From Polytrichum commune (Eukaryota > Streptophyta > Polytrichopsida > Polytrichales > Polytrichaceae), in assembly GCA_950295325.1 (NCBI GenBank), contig OX485803.1, positions 27,778,001 through 27,838,000 of the forward strand: DNA of 60,000 bases, written 5' to 3'. Below are positions 1 to 11,694 of the stretch, one piece after another; position 1 is the first letter of the stretch; each line of letters begins with the position of its first letter. Below the pieces are notes generated by a model that made no database searches, had not been told where the DNA came from, and saw only the letters and a program-made list of their open reading frames with translations. Made by a program: the position numbers and the translations under genes.

Positions 1-1
1 T

Positions 2-208
2 GATAGGCCGAAGCATATAGATGTGCAACACCATTTCATTAGAGAAAAGATTGAAAACAAAATTGTAGAGTTAGAATATTGTCCAACGCAATATATGGTA
101 GCGGACATTCTAACAAAGGCTTTAGCAAGAGATAGGCATGAGGGGTTAAGTGAAATAATGGGGTTGGAGAACAATGCCGCCTCGCAAAGTGGGAGTATTG
201 GAAGATAG
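2..208 (+). CDS. Copia polyprotein, C-terminal end of RNase H (partial)
   Basis: The reading frame enters from the left edge and stops with TAG at 206-208. It encodes the last part of a Ty1/Copia RNase H, shown by the family hallmarks KHIDVQHHFIREKI, VELEYCPT and ADILTKAL. RNase H degrades the RNA strand of the RNA-DNA hybrid during reverse transcription of the retrotransposon. A purine-rich run (AAAGTGGGAG, 186-195) follows just where the polypurine tract of a Copia element should be. No stop is seen inside this short piece, but the rest of the element lies outside the window, so intactness cannot be judged. The family call is firm. Confidence 0.9.
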   Translation, partial: DRPKHIDVQHHFIREKIENKIVELEYCPTQYMVADILTKALARDRHEGLSEIMGLENNAASQSGSIGR

Positions 209-370
209 TGTTAGGTTGCAACGGTGACATTGTCCCATATGGGTTGTCTACGCTGGTCCTAACCCATACATATAAATAAAGGCATAAGGGGAGGAGCTAA
301 TCACTCTCTCCATTGTATGCAATCCTTGTGTGTTATGTTCTACCTTTCTACGCTGATGTCTTTGTTTTCT
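196..370 (+). mobile_element. Probable 3' LTR of the Copia element (end approximate)
   Basis: The LTR should begin directly after the polypurine tract, at about 196 (TATTGGAAG, perhaps a mutated TGTTGGAAG). It contains a TATA-like ATATAAATAAAGG near 270 and a CT-rich stretch near 302, as in the U3/R part of a short plant Copia LTR. The 3' boundary is not marked by a clear CA plus target duplication, so 370 is a guess. Confidence 0.5.
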
Positions 371-420
371 CCTCTCATTTCCCAATAATGTGGTCTACTG
401 CTTTGTTGATGTTGAATGGG

Positions 421-680
421 GGAAGTGATTTGTTGACTACTAGCTGAATCTGATAGATCCCACTTACAAACTTGTGGCAGATTGTTCCTGGGAGCTTGTT
501 GCGTACATGAAAGAACTCTCCACTGACATTACCAACAAAGGGCAGTTCTGGATACCAGCTGATAGCGAAGGATGGCATCAGGGTTTCACAATCTCAGCCA
601 TCAAGTCAATGCAAAGTGAGATTTTGGACTTGCAGTTGTATGTAGAGCATCCTGTTGAAGAACCATCAAATAGAAACTGA
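421..680 (+). other. Short open frame, possible orphan exon, unrecognised
   Basis: An open frame runs to a TGA at 678-680 and includes the words SWELVAYMKELSTDITNK and FWIPADSEGWHQGF. Its composition (W, H, E and D well placed) looks more protein-like than the surrounding AT-rich DNA. I do not recognise the family. No clear splice acceptor or partner exon was found. It may be a captured or relic exon like the CDC5-like fragment 700 bases downstream, or chance. Confidence 0.25.
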
Positions 681-1346
681 AAAGAGGACCAAGACAATGT
701 GAATGAAATATGTTTCTGGAATGTGGGTGGCCTATCAACATGCCATATTAGTAGATCATCTGGTCCTCACTAGACACCTAAAGGACAGAAATTGTAATGA
801 CTACTAGTATAAGTGTATATAGGACCAAAAATTGTGAGAATATTTCAGGCATCCATGAACTTGAATGTGTTGACATACATAGTGTCTGTGGTTACCACAA
901 AGAGCAATTGCTATCTGCAACAGAATAGCTCAGCAAGGCAACATGACAATGGCAACATGCAAAAAACGATTCCATTTGAACACCTAAATCACCCAAATTT
1001 TGGTACAAAAGTAATCTAAAAACTCATTGTGCAACTGTAAATTGTGCATAATGATGTGTTTTAATACTGCCTATAATAGAGAGTTGCAAATCTTTCAACC
1101 AAAGGCTTTGAAGAACCTCAATCCGGCCGCACTTATTTGTGTAGCCCTTCTCTGTTGCCTAGTTCAAAGACGATGACTCCATCAAGCCCTTTACCGTTTT
1201 CAATCTAGAAAAAATGCTATATACTTCTGGGTCAGAAATGTACATCCTTCATAGATCATAGAACCTTTCCTTCGTCGCTCAGGAAGAAACTCTTGAGGCC
1301 ATGGTAAGGTTAGGGTTTAAGAAGAGACTCTTTTGGACAGCTCCGA

Positions 1347-1541
1347 AGTCTGGTAGAAGAGATTGCAAAGAGGGGTTACGCTAGAGATTTTATTGTTGGT
1401 GAAGCTGGACCAGAGGAGGATAGTGGTGTAACCCGAGCATTGCTCTCCAACTACTCTCGAACTCCGCTTGGGATGACTCCATTGCCAACTTCTCAACGAT
1501 CTCCTGGTCGCAAAGGAGATGCAATCATGATGGAGGCAGAG
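1347..1541 (+). pseudogene. CDC5-like splicing factor, single orphan exon fragment
   Basis: The frame encodes EEIAKRGYARDF, then VTRALLSNYSRTP, GMTPLP and KGDAIMMEAE. These correspond to the conserved middle of plant CDC5 (the Myb-type protein of the Prp19/NineTeen spliceosome complex), where ATRALLANYSQTP, GMTP and KGDAIMMEAE are typical. The exon ends at 1541 and is followed by a good donor, GTGAGT at 1542. Weak upstream similarity (RLFWTAP, about 1325-1346) needs an indel to join. The Myb repeats and the C-terminal region are not present nearby, so this is an isolated fragment, probably a relic of duplication or capture. The identification is from memory of the family. Confidence 0.65.
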
Positions 1542-4500
1542 GTGAGTACTCTTTCACATTCAAGGACAGTAATGAGAATCGCAAGGTGGTTTCTTTTGTC
1601 ATCACCATACTACAAGAATAATAATGCAGTAGTACTCAGAAGAGTCCCTTATGTCAATATTAGGAACAAGTTTAACACAATGTGTATTTGGTATAAGGGT
1701 ACATTTTAAACGTTGATGGTGGATAGTCTAGTTATCGTTGTTTCTTTGCTAAGTGATGTGGGCTGGATCTATATAATGTTCAAGATTGAAGCCCTCATAT
1801 GAATTTCATTTTGAAGGGATCTCAAATTTCAACTCTTCAGTTCAAGGGTTCAAATCCAAGACGGCAATTCAAGAATATAGAAATGAAATACAAAACTCAT
1901 ATTAAACTTGTGCATGAATTATATGGTACATGTTTCCAGTACAATGTACAAAATTAAGAATCAACCATCTAACTCTACTTCTTGTAGTGACAATGCCCTA
2001 TGCTTGTTGGTTCTTGTGGCAGACATATTATAATGAAGACTTCAAGTGACGTCTTCATTTCCAATTTGGGGTTGTTTTGAAAGAGGTATATTTTGAAGGG
2101 CCAAATCGTGTTTGAAGGGCATTGAAGACTTCAATCTTGGAACACTGGATGTATAGTGACCAAAGTAATATCAAGTGTGACCACTAAAGGATGCACAAAT
2201 CTTAGTAAGAGCGTCTGTTTGTCATCCAACATTTATTGAGAATGGGGTGCAGTGGCCTTGCTAGCAACGGGCAGCTGGCTAAAAACCTCGTGGCCTCCTG
2301 AAACTGATATTTTTACTGCTCGCCGCCCTACAGTAAGATAAATATTGGACCTCATGCTGTCCGTCGGTTGCCAACTATGTCAATGGATATCTTGGATCAC
2401 TACATTAAAGTTATCTATGATCCTGTAGATAAATATCAGGCAAGTACTTACATATTGGGGATTTAAGTTGTACATGTGTAACTATAGATACTGTACAGTT
2501 GTAGTAATATGCATATATATGCCCACGCACACACACACACACATATACTTTGTCAAGAGTGGTGCATAGACCTTTCTCAAAACATTGGATAATCTTCATA
2601 CAATTCCATCACACCATATACTTTCATGGAACAGTCTTTCATGGCTTCGTGCCAAATTTTTATGTGGTTAATCTTAATTTTTGTGTGAAGCATGTCTTTA
2701 AATTCCTACATATGTTTTGGGTGGAGTTGGGAGCAATCATGGCAGGAAAATGGTTTACTAGCATTTTCTTTTGAGATACAAGTCTGAAGAATAGAAACCA
2801 TAGTGCAGCTATGAATTCTTTAGCTTGCTGGGACCAATTGTTTTGTTGAAGTTGATGTGTACTTTGCTTTGCTACTCGGTTGCTCTAATTAGGTGTATTT
2901 CGGTTGATTTCGAGGTCTTGTATCCTATCTTTATTTCACAGTTGACAACCTATGTACACAAAGATAAGACGCCTCGTGTACATTCTCATTGTATTTGAAA
3001 TTCAGAAGGCTAATGCAAGATTATTGCAATAATAGGGTTTGTCAGATAGCATTGTGTGGGCCAGATTTCAATACCAAGAACAAAGGTGAAACAATTCCAT
3101 ATTGTTTTGTAGTTGTTTTGATGATTTTTTTGGTGTAAGCATCAATACCTATTACCCAAACAAACTCTCTGCTTTGCCAACTTCCTTGCGGACTTCTTCT
3201 CCCACCAGCGGTGGGCCTTTGGCCCCTAGCAGCTCGTTTTATCCACCAGACGCCATTTACCACATGTTCGAGTACATTGGGCATGTTTAGGTCTAATATT
3301 TTATTTCTAGAGACATGGATGACTTGGGGCCATTTTGCATCATGGCCATGGGGTCATGACCGTGAATTTGTGAGGGCCCTTGAAACTTGTTTGAAGGTCA
3401 CATTAGAGAAAACTAAAACTAAATTTTGAGTGGTCACATGCCTTCAAGTGAAGTGTAAACACATGTGCAAATGACTTTTCAAATAATTCCTTTACCATCC
3501 TACTTCATATCAAGTTATGAAATATGAAGCATGTTGAGATTTTGAAATGTCATGGGGTCTCTTAGTTTTGTGTTAGGCCTACTTACTTGATTTGGGCTCG
3601 ACGCAAAATCTTGTCATTCGTTAATTTTTTAATCCAAAACATGACAAATTACCACTTTCCTCATAATTGTGTGGATGCTTGTGGATGATAGGTGGAGATT
3701 AATTTGTTTGGAGTCGTGTTCGACGAAGAAAAGGTATAGTATCAAGCAAATTTTTACCTCCAAAATGGATTTTGAGGTTTGAAAAAGTATATTCGCACAA
3801 GTTGTGCACAAATGTATAGAAGATGACCATGGGGGCTTCATATCTAGTTTACATATCCCACATGCATTATGAACACTACTCCACTCCACTTGTAGAAAGG
3901 GTAGGGTTTTCCTCCCAAACGTCACATTGAATAGATGTGCATTATTGATGCCATAAACGAATTGAAGCGATCGCATAACATTAATCAATTTCTATCAACC
4001 ATTTCATTATAATAATATTAAGTGGCAGTGCTACATCCAAATCTCACTTGTTTCCCAAGTTGAATAAATCTACTGACAAACATATGTAGAGTTTAAGTAT
4101 AATTCTAGCACCTTAGATGACATATTCTCGTGCCCACCCAACATGGTCACTTGTCTTAATAAAGTTATGCATATTTTTAGAAAACAAATGAAATACTTGC
4201 CGACATATTGATGAGAATAATATTTAAGCATGTTGGCAAATTAGTATGTTGATGGCCATCCTTGTTTCTAATGAGAAAACCTATATGTGTGGCCTCGCCA
4301 AAATAACCAAGGTCGTTGGAATCCTATGATACCCATTGTAAGACATGTAATATTCCATGTCACACTCCTAAACCATTCTCTATAAATTTCAATATCATTT
4401 TGGGTGAAATTCTACGAAATGAAGATGAAATGAAGTGGAGCCACCACTCGTTTCTCAACCAATGAGAGAATTTAGAAAATATTGGTCATGACCCTTGGTC

Positions 4501-5883
4501 ATTGGCAGGGTCAAGTTCCATGGAGCGAACCGGGCATCATGGTCCAAACTATTTTGTTGACTTCATGGGCGAGGGTGTGATCACGAGGTTCATTGTATGC
4601 TTAACGTTGAACCCCCCACCTTCCTTTGGATTCGAAGGTCTTAGACTATGAGGTCCATTGACCATGCCACATGTGTGGTCGAGTGAAATGTAAAGTTGTG
4701 ATTGGAGGATAGCTTACATGTTACATAAAAAAGGTGACACCCTATCCAATTGAACGGGGGGAAATGACGACAAAGTGCACACTGCACACATTCTCACCCC
4801 TTTTCATGGACCTTGCGAGTTTGTGAGGGCATGGAAGGGGAGGGGTTCTATAATGGAAGGGAGCATTTCTAGGCATATAAAAATGCTTGTCACCCCCTCT
4901 CATGGAACTTGTTCCTTAGATAACTTGTTTAGAACCTTTTTTTGTTTTGACAAATGGTATTTTTGTTTAATTAATCCTGATAACTTTCAACACTCGTGCA
5001 TAGAGGTGACAAACAAAGTATGATAAGATTCTTATAAGGTGAAACATGTCAGTGCTTTAAACTTACTTAAAACTTAAAGAAATCTATGAGACTTTTCTAT
5101 TGCACTCAAACATGAGAGCATAAGGGGGTTTTGACCCAAATTCAACCCCCAAATTTCAGTTGACTTCATTAGGCAAGTAGTTGTTGTTGTTTGCTTTCCC
5201 TCCCTTTGAATGAATTGAGGCCACTTTACAATAGAGCTTGAGGGCCCTTAACCCATAATATTCACATTATGCAATTGGTCAAGAAGCAAGAGACTGTCCA
5301 AGTTCACTTTACACTAGACTATTAGGGCATGTGGAGGGACCAAAGGAATTTGAATGGTTGAAAAATCTTCATGGAGCAACATTGATAACAAGTGGATATT
5401 GTTTCATGGTCTAATGGACATTATGTTAGGCCTACAAAAAAAGAAGTGGAATCGATGCAAAACTGGGGCCATGGCAAACAACTAATAAATTGCCATTAAG
5501 TCTTAGAAATACGATATTACCATGAAATCTCAGACTACCTACTATTTTGAATTGTTTATAGAATATGATACCGTCCCTCAATGTGGTCTACTTTCACTTT
5601 ACGCCGAGCTTGAGGACCCATCAATTACAAAACTACATCTATTTCCTACAAGACGGGCTTAATTTGGATGATTGCTGAGGGCCCTTAAATTTTTATGGTC
5701 ACGGCTCTTGGTCTGTGTGTGTAAAGTGGCCCTCATCTTCAGAACACATATTAAATTCCTTAAGCATTTCAACAAACTGAGAAACTAATTAAATGACGCC
5801 CAATCGGAACCTCGCGTAGGGTAGCCCTGGCAAGCCGCCAGGTGTGGAGTTTTTGAAATGGCGGGGCCCACATCGAACTAAGC
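1542..5883. other. AT-rich intergenic DNA without recognisable genes
   Basis: No supported gene is seen. Open frames here are short and overlap on both strands. There is a (CA)n microsatellite at about 2526-2543. Short phrases such as GAGGGCCCTT recur (about 3374, 5238, 5685), hinting at old repeat copies that I cannot delimit. A fragment near 2330-2440 (words like MSMDILDHYIKVIYDP) is open but unrecognised. Confidence 0.5.
2526..2543. repeat. (CA)n microsatellite
   Basis: A run of about nine CA dinucleotides follows GCCCACG and is flanked by ATATAC. It is a simple sequence repeat with no further signal. Confidence 0.85.
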
Positions 5884-5885
5884 TA

Positions 5886-5908
5886 CAGTCTAACCTTGAT
5901 AATGTCAC
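5886..5908 (+). repeat. Left terminal inverted repeat of the Tigger element
   Basis: CAGTCTAACCTTGATAATG is followed by TCAC. It pairs with 21585-21607 across the whole nest, with a mismatch at the outermost base. Confidence 0.85.
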
Positions 5909-6590
5909 CCTTGTTAATAGAACACCTTGATATTGTCACCTAAAAGTTTGAAACCGATTTTCATAGTGTAAAACTACCTCATTATTATCCCTATCACCTT
6001 TGATAATGTCACTGTTTTTTTCCAAAATCCATAGTGTAAATGTGATAATATCAAGTATGGATGGATTGTATGGGTGGGCATGGGTTCGATATTATTGTTC
6101 ATGGATGAGCATGGGCTAAAGCAAAGCATATTGGAAGGGGTCATTGAATGAGCTCTCATTCAATGCTTTCGGCATAGTGGGATGCCGTGTGTGATTTCGA
6201 TTTGGTACGTGTTTCGGAGTCTGTGAGCCCAAAATGGTGCCCACATGTGTTCTTAACCCTTTGAAACCATTAGAAGTTATGTTTTGATGTTTTATGATTA
6301 TTCACAAAAATATAAAAAGAGTGAGGCTTGAGTGAAGTTATGTTTAGGCCTTAGGCTTGTGTGGAGTGGTTGATTAGAAGTTTAGCGGTATGAAGAAAGT
6401 TCCTTAGTTAGGTGAGCGTAGTGTGTGGTGAACCAAGGGTAGCTCCTTGAGTTAAATGTTTGAATTAGGATCTATGTTGTTGGTTTAAGAGTTGAAGGCT
6501 TAGAGGATAGGATGAGAGCCTACAAAGTAGGAAATGATCAAAAGGCTTATCTTGAGCCTTGGGGGTGCTCACCTCTTCCCTTTCCCCTCC

Positions 6591-6600
6591 CTATATAATC
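6591..6600 (+). promoter_or_regulatory. TATA box of LTR-A copy 1
   Basis: CTATATAATC is followed by CCTCACTCTCCCTTCTCTCCC, an initiator-like pyrimidine tract. The same arrangement (TATATAAACCCTCATTC) is kept at 38728 in copy 2, which supports a conserved LTR promoter. Confidence 0.6.
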
Positions 6601-7014
6601 CTCACTCTCCCTTCTCTCCCTCTTTCTTTCTTTCTTGCTCCCTTGGCATCCCATGTGGTGTGAGTGTGGGTGTGTGTGGAACAAGAAGGGTGCACGTGGG
6701 TGTGCAAGGTTTCAAGGTGGAGAGCCAAGACCAACTAGTCTTGAAGTTAGCTTTACATTGTTTAGATGTAGTGTTTGACTTAAGACATTTAGAGATAAAT
6801 GCTTAGCTCATGGTGTTCAATTTATAGTCTTAGATTCACAATGTTTAGATTTATAGTGTTAGACCATAGCACTTAGATTCATAATGTTTAGATTTATAGT
6901 GTTTAGACCATAGTGTGTAGACCATGTTGTTTAGACTTATAGTGCTAGATTGGTTAAACATTCGGCCGGAGGAGAATTCATTCTGGAGAGGCTGCTGGAG
7001 TGCCGAGCCTGCTG

Positions 7015-7720
7015 GAGTGCGGGACTGCAGAGTCAGCTGGGTTAGGCTAAGCTAGCCGGTGGACTGGCAAGCTGGTTGGCTTAGTTAAGATAAGTAAGTT
7101 GGCAGCTGGGTTAGGCTAAGCTAGCAGGTAGCCTGGTTAGCCGGTCGGCGTAGTTAAGATAAGTAAGCTGGCAGCTAGGTTAGGCTAAGCCAGCCGGTGG
7201 ACTGGCAAGCTGGTTGGCTTAGTTAAGATAAGTAAGCTGGGATGCTGGCTAGGCTAAGCTAGCAGGTAGCCTGGTTAGCCGGTCGGCGTAGTTAAGATAA
7301 GTAAGCTGGCAGCTGGGTTAGGCTAAGCCAGCCGGTGGATTGGCAAGCTGGTTGGCTTAGTTAAGATAAGTAAGCTGGGATGCTGGCTAGGCTAAGCTAG
7401 CAGGTAGCCTGGTTAGCCGGTCGGCGTAGTTAAGATAAGTAAGCTGGCAGCTGGGTTAGGCTAAGCCAGCCGGTGGACTGGCAAGCTGGTTGGCTTAGTT
7501 AAGATAAGTAAGCTGGGATGCTGGCTAGGCTAAGCTAGCAGGTAGACTGGTTAGCCGGTCGGCGTAGTTAAGATAAGTAAGCTGGCAGCTGGCTAGGCTA
7601 AGCTAGCAGGTAGACTGGTTAGCCGGTCGGCGTAGTTAAGATAAGTAAGCTGGCAGCTGGGCTAGGCTAAGCTAGCAGGTAGACTGGGTAAGCCGGTCGG
7701 CTTAGTTAAGTTGAGGGAGC
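7015..7720. repeat. 69-bp tandem array inside LTR-A copy 1
   Basis: The anchor TAGTTAAGATAAGTAAG recurs at 7082, 7151, 7220, 7289, 7358, 7427, 7496, 7565 and about 7633, at a steady 69-bp spacing. A more diverged TAGTTAAG follows at 7703. Two monomer types alternate in the middle (one with AGCCAGCCGGTGGACTGGC, the other with AGCTAGCAGGTAG), making a 138-bp higher-order unit. Copy 2 of the LTR has about 30-bp repeats at the matching place, so this segment evolves quickly. Confidence 0.9.
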
Positions 7721-9117
7721 CAGTAAAGCTGGGCGGTAAGTCGAACTATGAAGGCCGGATATGTTGAGTTAAGCTGGTTCTAATTGATAAGGCAAACCAA
7801 CTAGGGTTAGTAGTTAGACTTGCAAATTTAGGGTGGTTGGGCTAATCAAGTTAGGAACAACATTGACTGGTGAACTTGGGAGTGAATTGCGAAGAATTGC
7901 GGAAGAAGATGTAACGCTAAGTGATGAGAGTGATGAGTGTTTTTTAACACTTGTGTACTCATCACATGGAGTCAACAAGTCACAGCTTCAACGAGGTGAT
8001 GAGCATTAGTGAAGAATCAACGGCCAGAACTAAGGTTTCAAGAGGGAAGTCCTTAAGAGCATGTGTAGCTAAGGCTGTGGGGTGGACCCTTGAGGCGGCC
8101 AATGCTATACCCACTCAAGAAGATTGTATTAATAAAACATCATGACTTAAGAGAAGTTGGGGGTTCATTGAGATGGGACTTATATCCCATGTTGCTACTT
8201 TTGGTGTGACACATGTGAGTCTCAAAACCATCACCCGGACTAGGACGCTTAAGGGTGGTGGGTTTGGCCTCACAGAGTCCAAATGCTCAATTCTACATAC
8301 TCGCAGTTGTCTGTAAGTTGAGGCCAAAGGTGGAAGTTCACAAACACACACATACATCTTGCTGATTTCTCGACTCACAGCAACTTGGTGGTGGTGGTGG
8401 GTTTCTTCCCCTTACATCAGAGCTTGCATTTCACAACTTTGAATATTTCGTTCTAAGTTTTGTTCTTGCTCTTGCTTGTATATATGTTGATATCAGTAAT
8501 TTTCCTGAAGTCTTGAATCCATATATTTCTTTGCTCATTTGGAATGGTGGGACCATTGGTCATAATTCTCCGCAAATTTGTTGTGATCACCACATTAGAG
8601 CACACGGTGAATTGAGTGCCTAGACAACCAGCAATTGAACCTCGGCATCTACCAGAAGAATTATTTAGCAATTTACCTTCAAATTTTGAAACAAATCCTG
8701 GGATTTTTTAGTGTTCATTTGGGGGAATGGTTTGGAAAAAATAGGTACTTCCAATGGCAAGTAAATCCACGGGCAAACGAGTGGATTTATCAACCTCTGA
8801 TAAGAGGAAAATTTGTGAAGTCCACAAAGCTCATCCAGGTTTGAAACATGAAGACCTTGCACAATATATGGTGGATCAACATAAATTCAAGCTTGTGGAT
8901 CGGACCACTATTTCCAAGATTCTTCGTTCAAAAGAGAAGTGGATGAACGTGGATACATGTGTGCGTGAAGGCAATGTACGACGTGCTTGAGTTGGAAAAT
9001 GGCCTCAGCTTGAAAAAGCTTTGGTTTTATGGTTTGGACAGGTCAGAGCACGGAGGGGAGTAGTAACTGATGATGTCATTATGCAAAAGGCTAAGGAATT
9101 GAGGGGGGGGGGGTGCT

Positions 9118-9178
9118 ATCATGTGAGCTGTGAGCGGTGAGCAGTGAGCAATGAGCAGTAAGTTGTGAGCAGTGAGGG
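9118..9178. repeat. Left MULE terminal repeat with TGAGCAG sub-repeats
   Basis: ATCATGTGAGCTGTGAGC is followed by five or more 7-base TGAGCAG-like units. The inverted partner is at 18140-18180 (TGACTGCTCACCGCTCAATG, then CTCACATG). Repeated short motifs in MULE ends are likely transposase binding sites. Confidence 0.75.
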
Positions 9179-9942
9179 ATGAAAAATATTTGGAATTACA
9201 CCCAATATTATCCTATAACCGTGGTATTTTGGCACAATTGATTGCGTATTTGTCTATAATATTAAAAGTGGGGAGTGCAAACAAAATGCAACAAACCTAA
9301 TGAATTTATTGCGATTCTACTTTCAAAATCAATAACCACAAGATTGGCATGAGAGTTTCAGGATGAATCTTAACATTGTTGCTAGATTCAACAGAACAAA
9401 TGCAAACACATTTCAAGTATTGAAAAATGAATTGATGGAGGCGTTTTGGGGGGGGACTAAATTATTTGGGCATATCGTTTATGAATAAGAGGAATTTGCT
9501 CACATAAAATTAGTCTCCACTAGTTGTGGTAATTCAAAAACAATGCAAAGCAGTGGCTTCAATTTTTCTATTCTATTGGAATGCCAAATCCAATGTCATT
9601 TCACATTTCAAACCAACCATATCCAATCCAATCAAGCATATGGTGGATGGTATTTTCAACTATCTAAATGCCCCCATTGTCCTCTGATGCCTCTAAATGA
9701 AACAACATCTCCACATTGGGATTAAACTTGCGAGATTTTGGCCGACGTGGAGGTGTCGATGTGGCTGATTGTGCAAGAGCAATGCTCTACGCATATACAG
9801 GGAGCAACAACGACCTGGGAGGAGATGACAATTGCTCCATCATCTTGCCAACACTGCATTTAGATATACACGATGAGGGTTAGTAACTTTGACGATACAT
9901 AAGTTTACAAATAATCATAAATTCCAATAGGTTGGGCAAAAC

Positions 9943-10609
9943 TCACGTACTCAAACGTGATTTCCTTGCTACTTTGCGAGGAGGTTCATCATTCTCCTCC
10001 AATGAAGGTGGTTGTGATGATTGACCAACTACGAGATTTTGAGATGAAAACTTGCAAAGCGGTTGAAGTAGCTTATTGCAGATTAGATCATCTGCCTCAT
10101 AAGCAACAAGATGGCATCCACTTTTACGACATGCGTGGACAGAGGCACCTGAAATGAAATTTTTAAAAACAATATTCAGTATATGTTTTATAAGCATTAC
10201 AATGCATTGGATGAAAGAAAGTCTATTGAATCATTAAGGTAGAAAAACTGTATGTCGATGGTACATATTAAGATTGTAAACCCATCGGTAGAAGTTGTGA
10301 CATCAATGGCTACCGCTTCAAGCTTACATGAAGCCTCAATAAACATCTGCATTAAGATAGGATGTTTTTCACGAGCTCCTCGCCAAGGCACAAAACCATT
10401 GATTAGTTGAGTTTCTCAGTTGTGTAATTAAAATAGACATCATCTTCGCCAACACATACACCTTGCTTTTCGAACTCAATATTTTTGTTGAATGATACTT
10501 TCACATGTGCATTCTTCTCACGACAATATAACAATATTCGGAATTTGAGTAACTGCCACAAATGTAACCGCTTCCACCCGGCAGAATGATGAGCTCCAAC
10601 CTCTTCCAA
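9943..10609 (-). other. Minus-strand open segments inside the MULE, unrecognised
   Basis: Consecutive minus-strand frames read like broken exons of one gene: FRILLYCREKNAHVKVSF (near 10520), WRGAREKHPILMQMFIEAS (near 10340), and GASVHACRKSGCHLVAYEA with a basic PPRKVARKSR (near 10000). At least one frame change lies between them. I do not recognise the protein. It could be a second MULE gene or a host fragment captured by the MULE. A splice acceptor-like AG precedes some segments, but no full model can be built. Confidence 0.3.
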
Positions 10610-11694
10610 CCAATGAGCTTCTCTTCATCGGATCCAGATTGCTTCCAGCGCAGCAGCTGGGTGTGTGGTAGCCTCGGATTGTGTAATTGTTCGTTCGCCG
10701 AAGTGGGGGATTGCTCATCAACTGACCAGCAAAAAACCAACCTTGCCAGTGCGTGTTTTCCAACTCCGAATTCACTTTGTTTCTCCCTGGAGTTGCGGCT
10801 TCAAGTGCACATGAACCAATGTTGGCAACATTCACCACTCGAACCACCAGCTCCGCAATTCCCTCGCAGCACCTAATAACCAAAGTTGCATGTGGACAGT
10901 TCGAACCGCCCTCTCCCCTGACAAGCGTTGCTTATCCATGCTGCCTCCTCCCCACAGCTGCGAAAGCCTCCAGCCTCAGCCCCTGATGAAGTTCACCGAA
11001 TTACCGTAGCAGCAACTCAGCGCCGACTCATTTGTCCCTCTCGGCAAAGTAACTGAATGTGGCTTCCTAGGGCTCCAAGCTGCTGGCCGAATTCGGCCAC
11101 CCTCGCCTCTGTCTATCACTGTATTTGGCCAACTGCATGAGAGGTCACCCTATGGTGAATGTGCACACAAGTGTACAACCCTTTGAACCTAGCAGCCACC
11201 GCCTAACTTCGATGAGTCGAAGCCCTCCCTCGTCGACCAAAGAATGCTCCGCCCCCTGTGGCTCCACCCTCTGCTTCACCGTGAGAAAGAGAGAGAGGAA
11301 TTGCAGCCTCCTTTTGAGCCTTCCAGGGACCCCCAGCCTGGATCCGAAAATCAAGCTCTAATCCGAATTGAGAAGGGATTCCCCCCCCCCCTTACCCAAT
11401 CATAGCTTTAGCCTAATACAAACAATACTTCAAGCTCAACCCAAAACAAGCCTAGCTTAATACCTAGCCTAAGTCTCTTAACTTAAGTGTCCCCAAAAGT
11501 GAATTAAACTAATTACTTGTTTTTAGTCTTTTCTCTTTTACTAACTCAAATTCAATCCTTAGCTCAACAATAGTTAACTTTAAACACATCACTTTTTTTT
11601 GTATGCTTTTGCCTAATCAAACAACACGAATTCTAACCTGGTTTCCCTAATTTTTAAGCTTAAGTAGACATGTGGGCACAATCTTGGGCTCACA
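10610..11694 (-). mobile_element. LTR-A related end, reverse orientation (left limit uncertain)
   Basis: The sequence ends ACATGTGGGCAC, AATCTTGGG and CTCACA at 11694. This is the reverse complement of the TGTGAGCCC...GTGCCCACATGT start of LTR-A copies 1 and 2. A purine-rich stretch (GAGAAAGAGAGAGAGG, 11283-11298) and ACTTGTTTTTAG (11515) occur at positions like those in the reverse copy at 28126-31623. A matching TGTGAGGCC start was not found, so the copy may be truncated. The stated left limit is only where the GC-rich sequence begins. Confidence 0.5.

Larger units (their letters stand above)
6222..8274 (+). mobile_element. Solo LTR, family A, copy 1
   Basis: It begins TGTGAGCCC and ends GGCCTCACA, flanked by the perfect 5-bp duplication gagtc (6217-6221 and 8275-8279). 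TG...CA ends with a 5-bp duplication are the signature of an LTR retrotransposon insertion. No internal gag-pol is present, so it is a solo LTR left by recombination. A core promoter (CTATATAATC at 6591-6600, followed by a CT-rich tract) lies about 370 bases from the start, fitting a U3-R layout. The downstream part holds a 69-bp tandem array. Relatives in the window are at 38375-55928, at 28126-31623 (reverse) and an end at 11694 (reverse). It interrupts the 5' part of the Tigger element. Confidence 0.85.

Noticed and set aside
10518-10883. Overlapping frames at 10501-10883 on both strands as genes
   Set aside because: They overlap in several phases in a GC-rich stretch next to an LTR-A end, with no recognisable motif.
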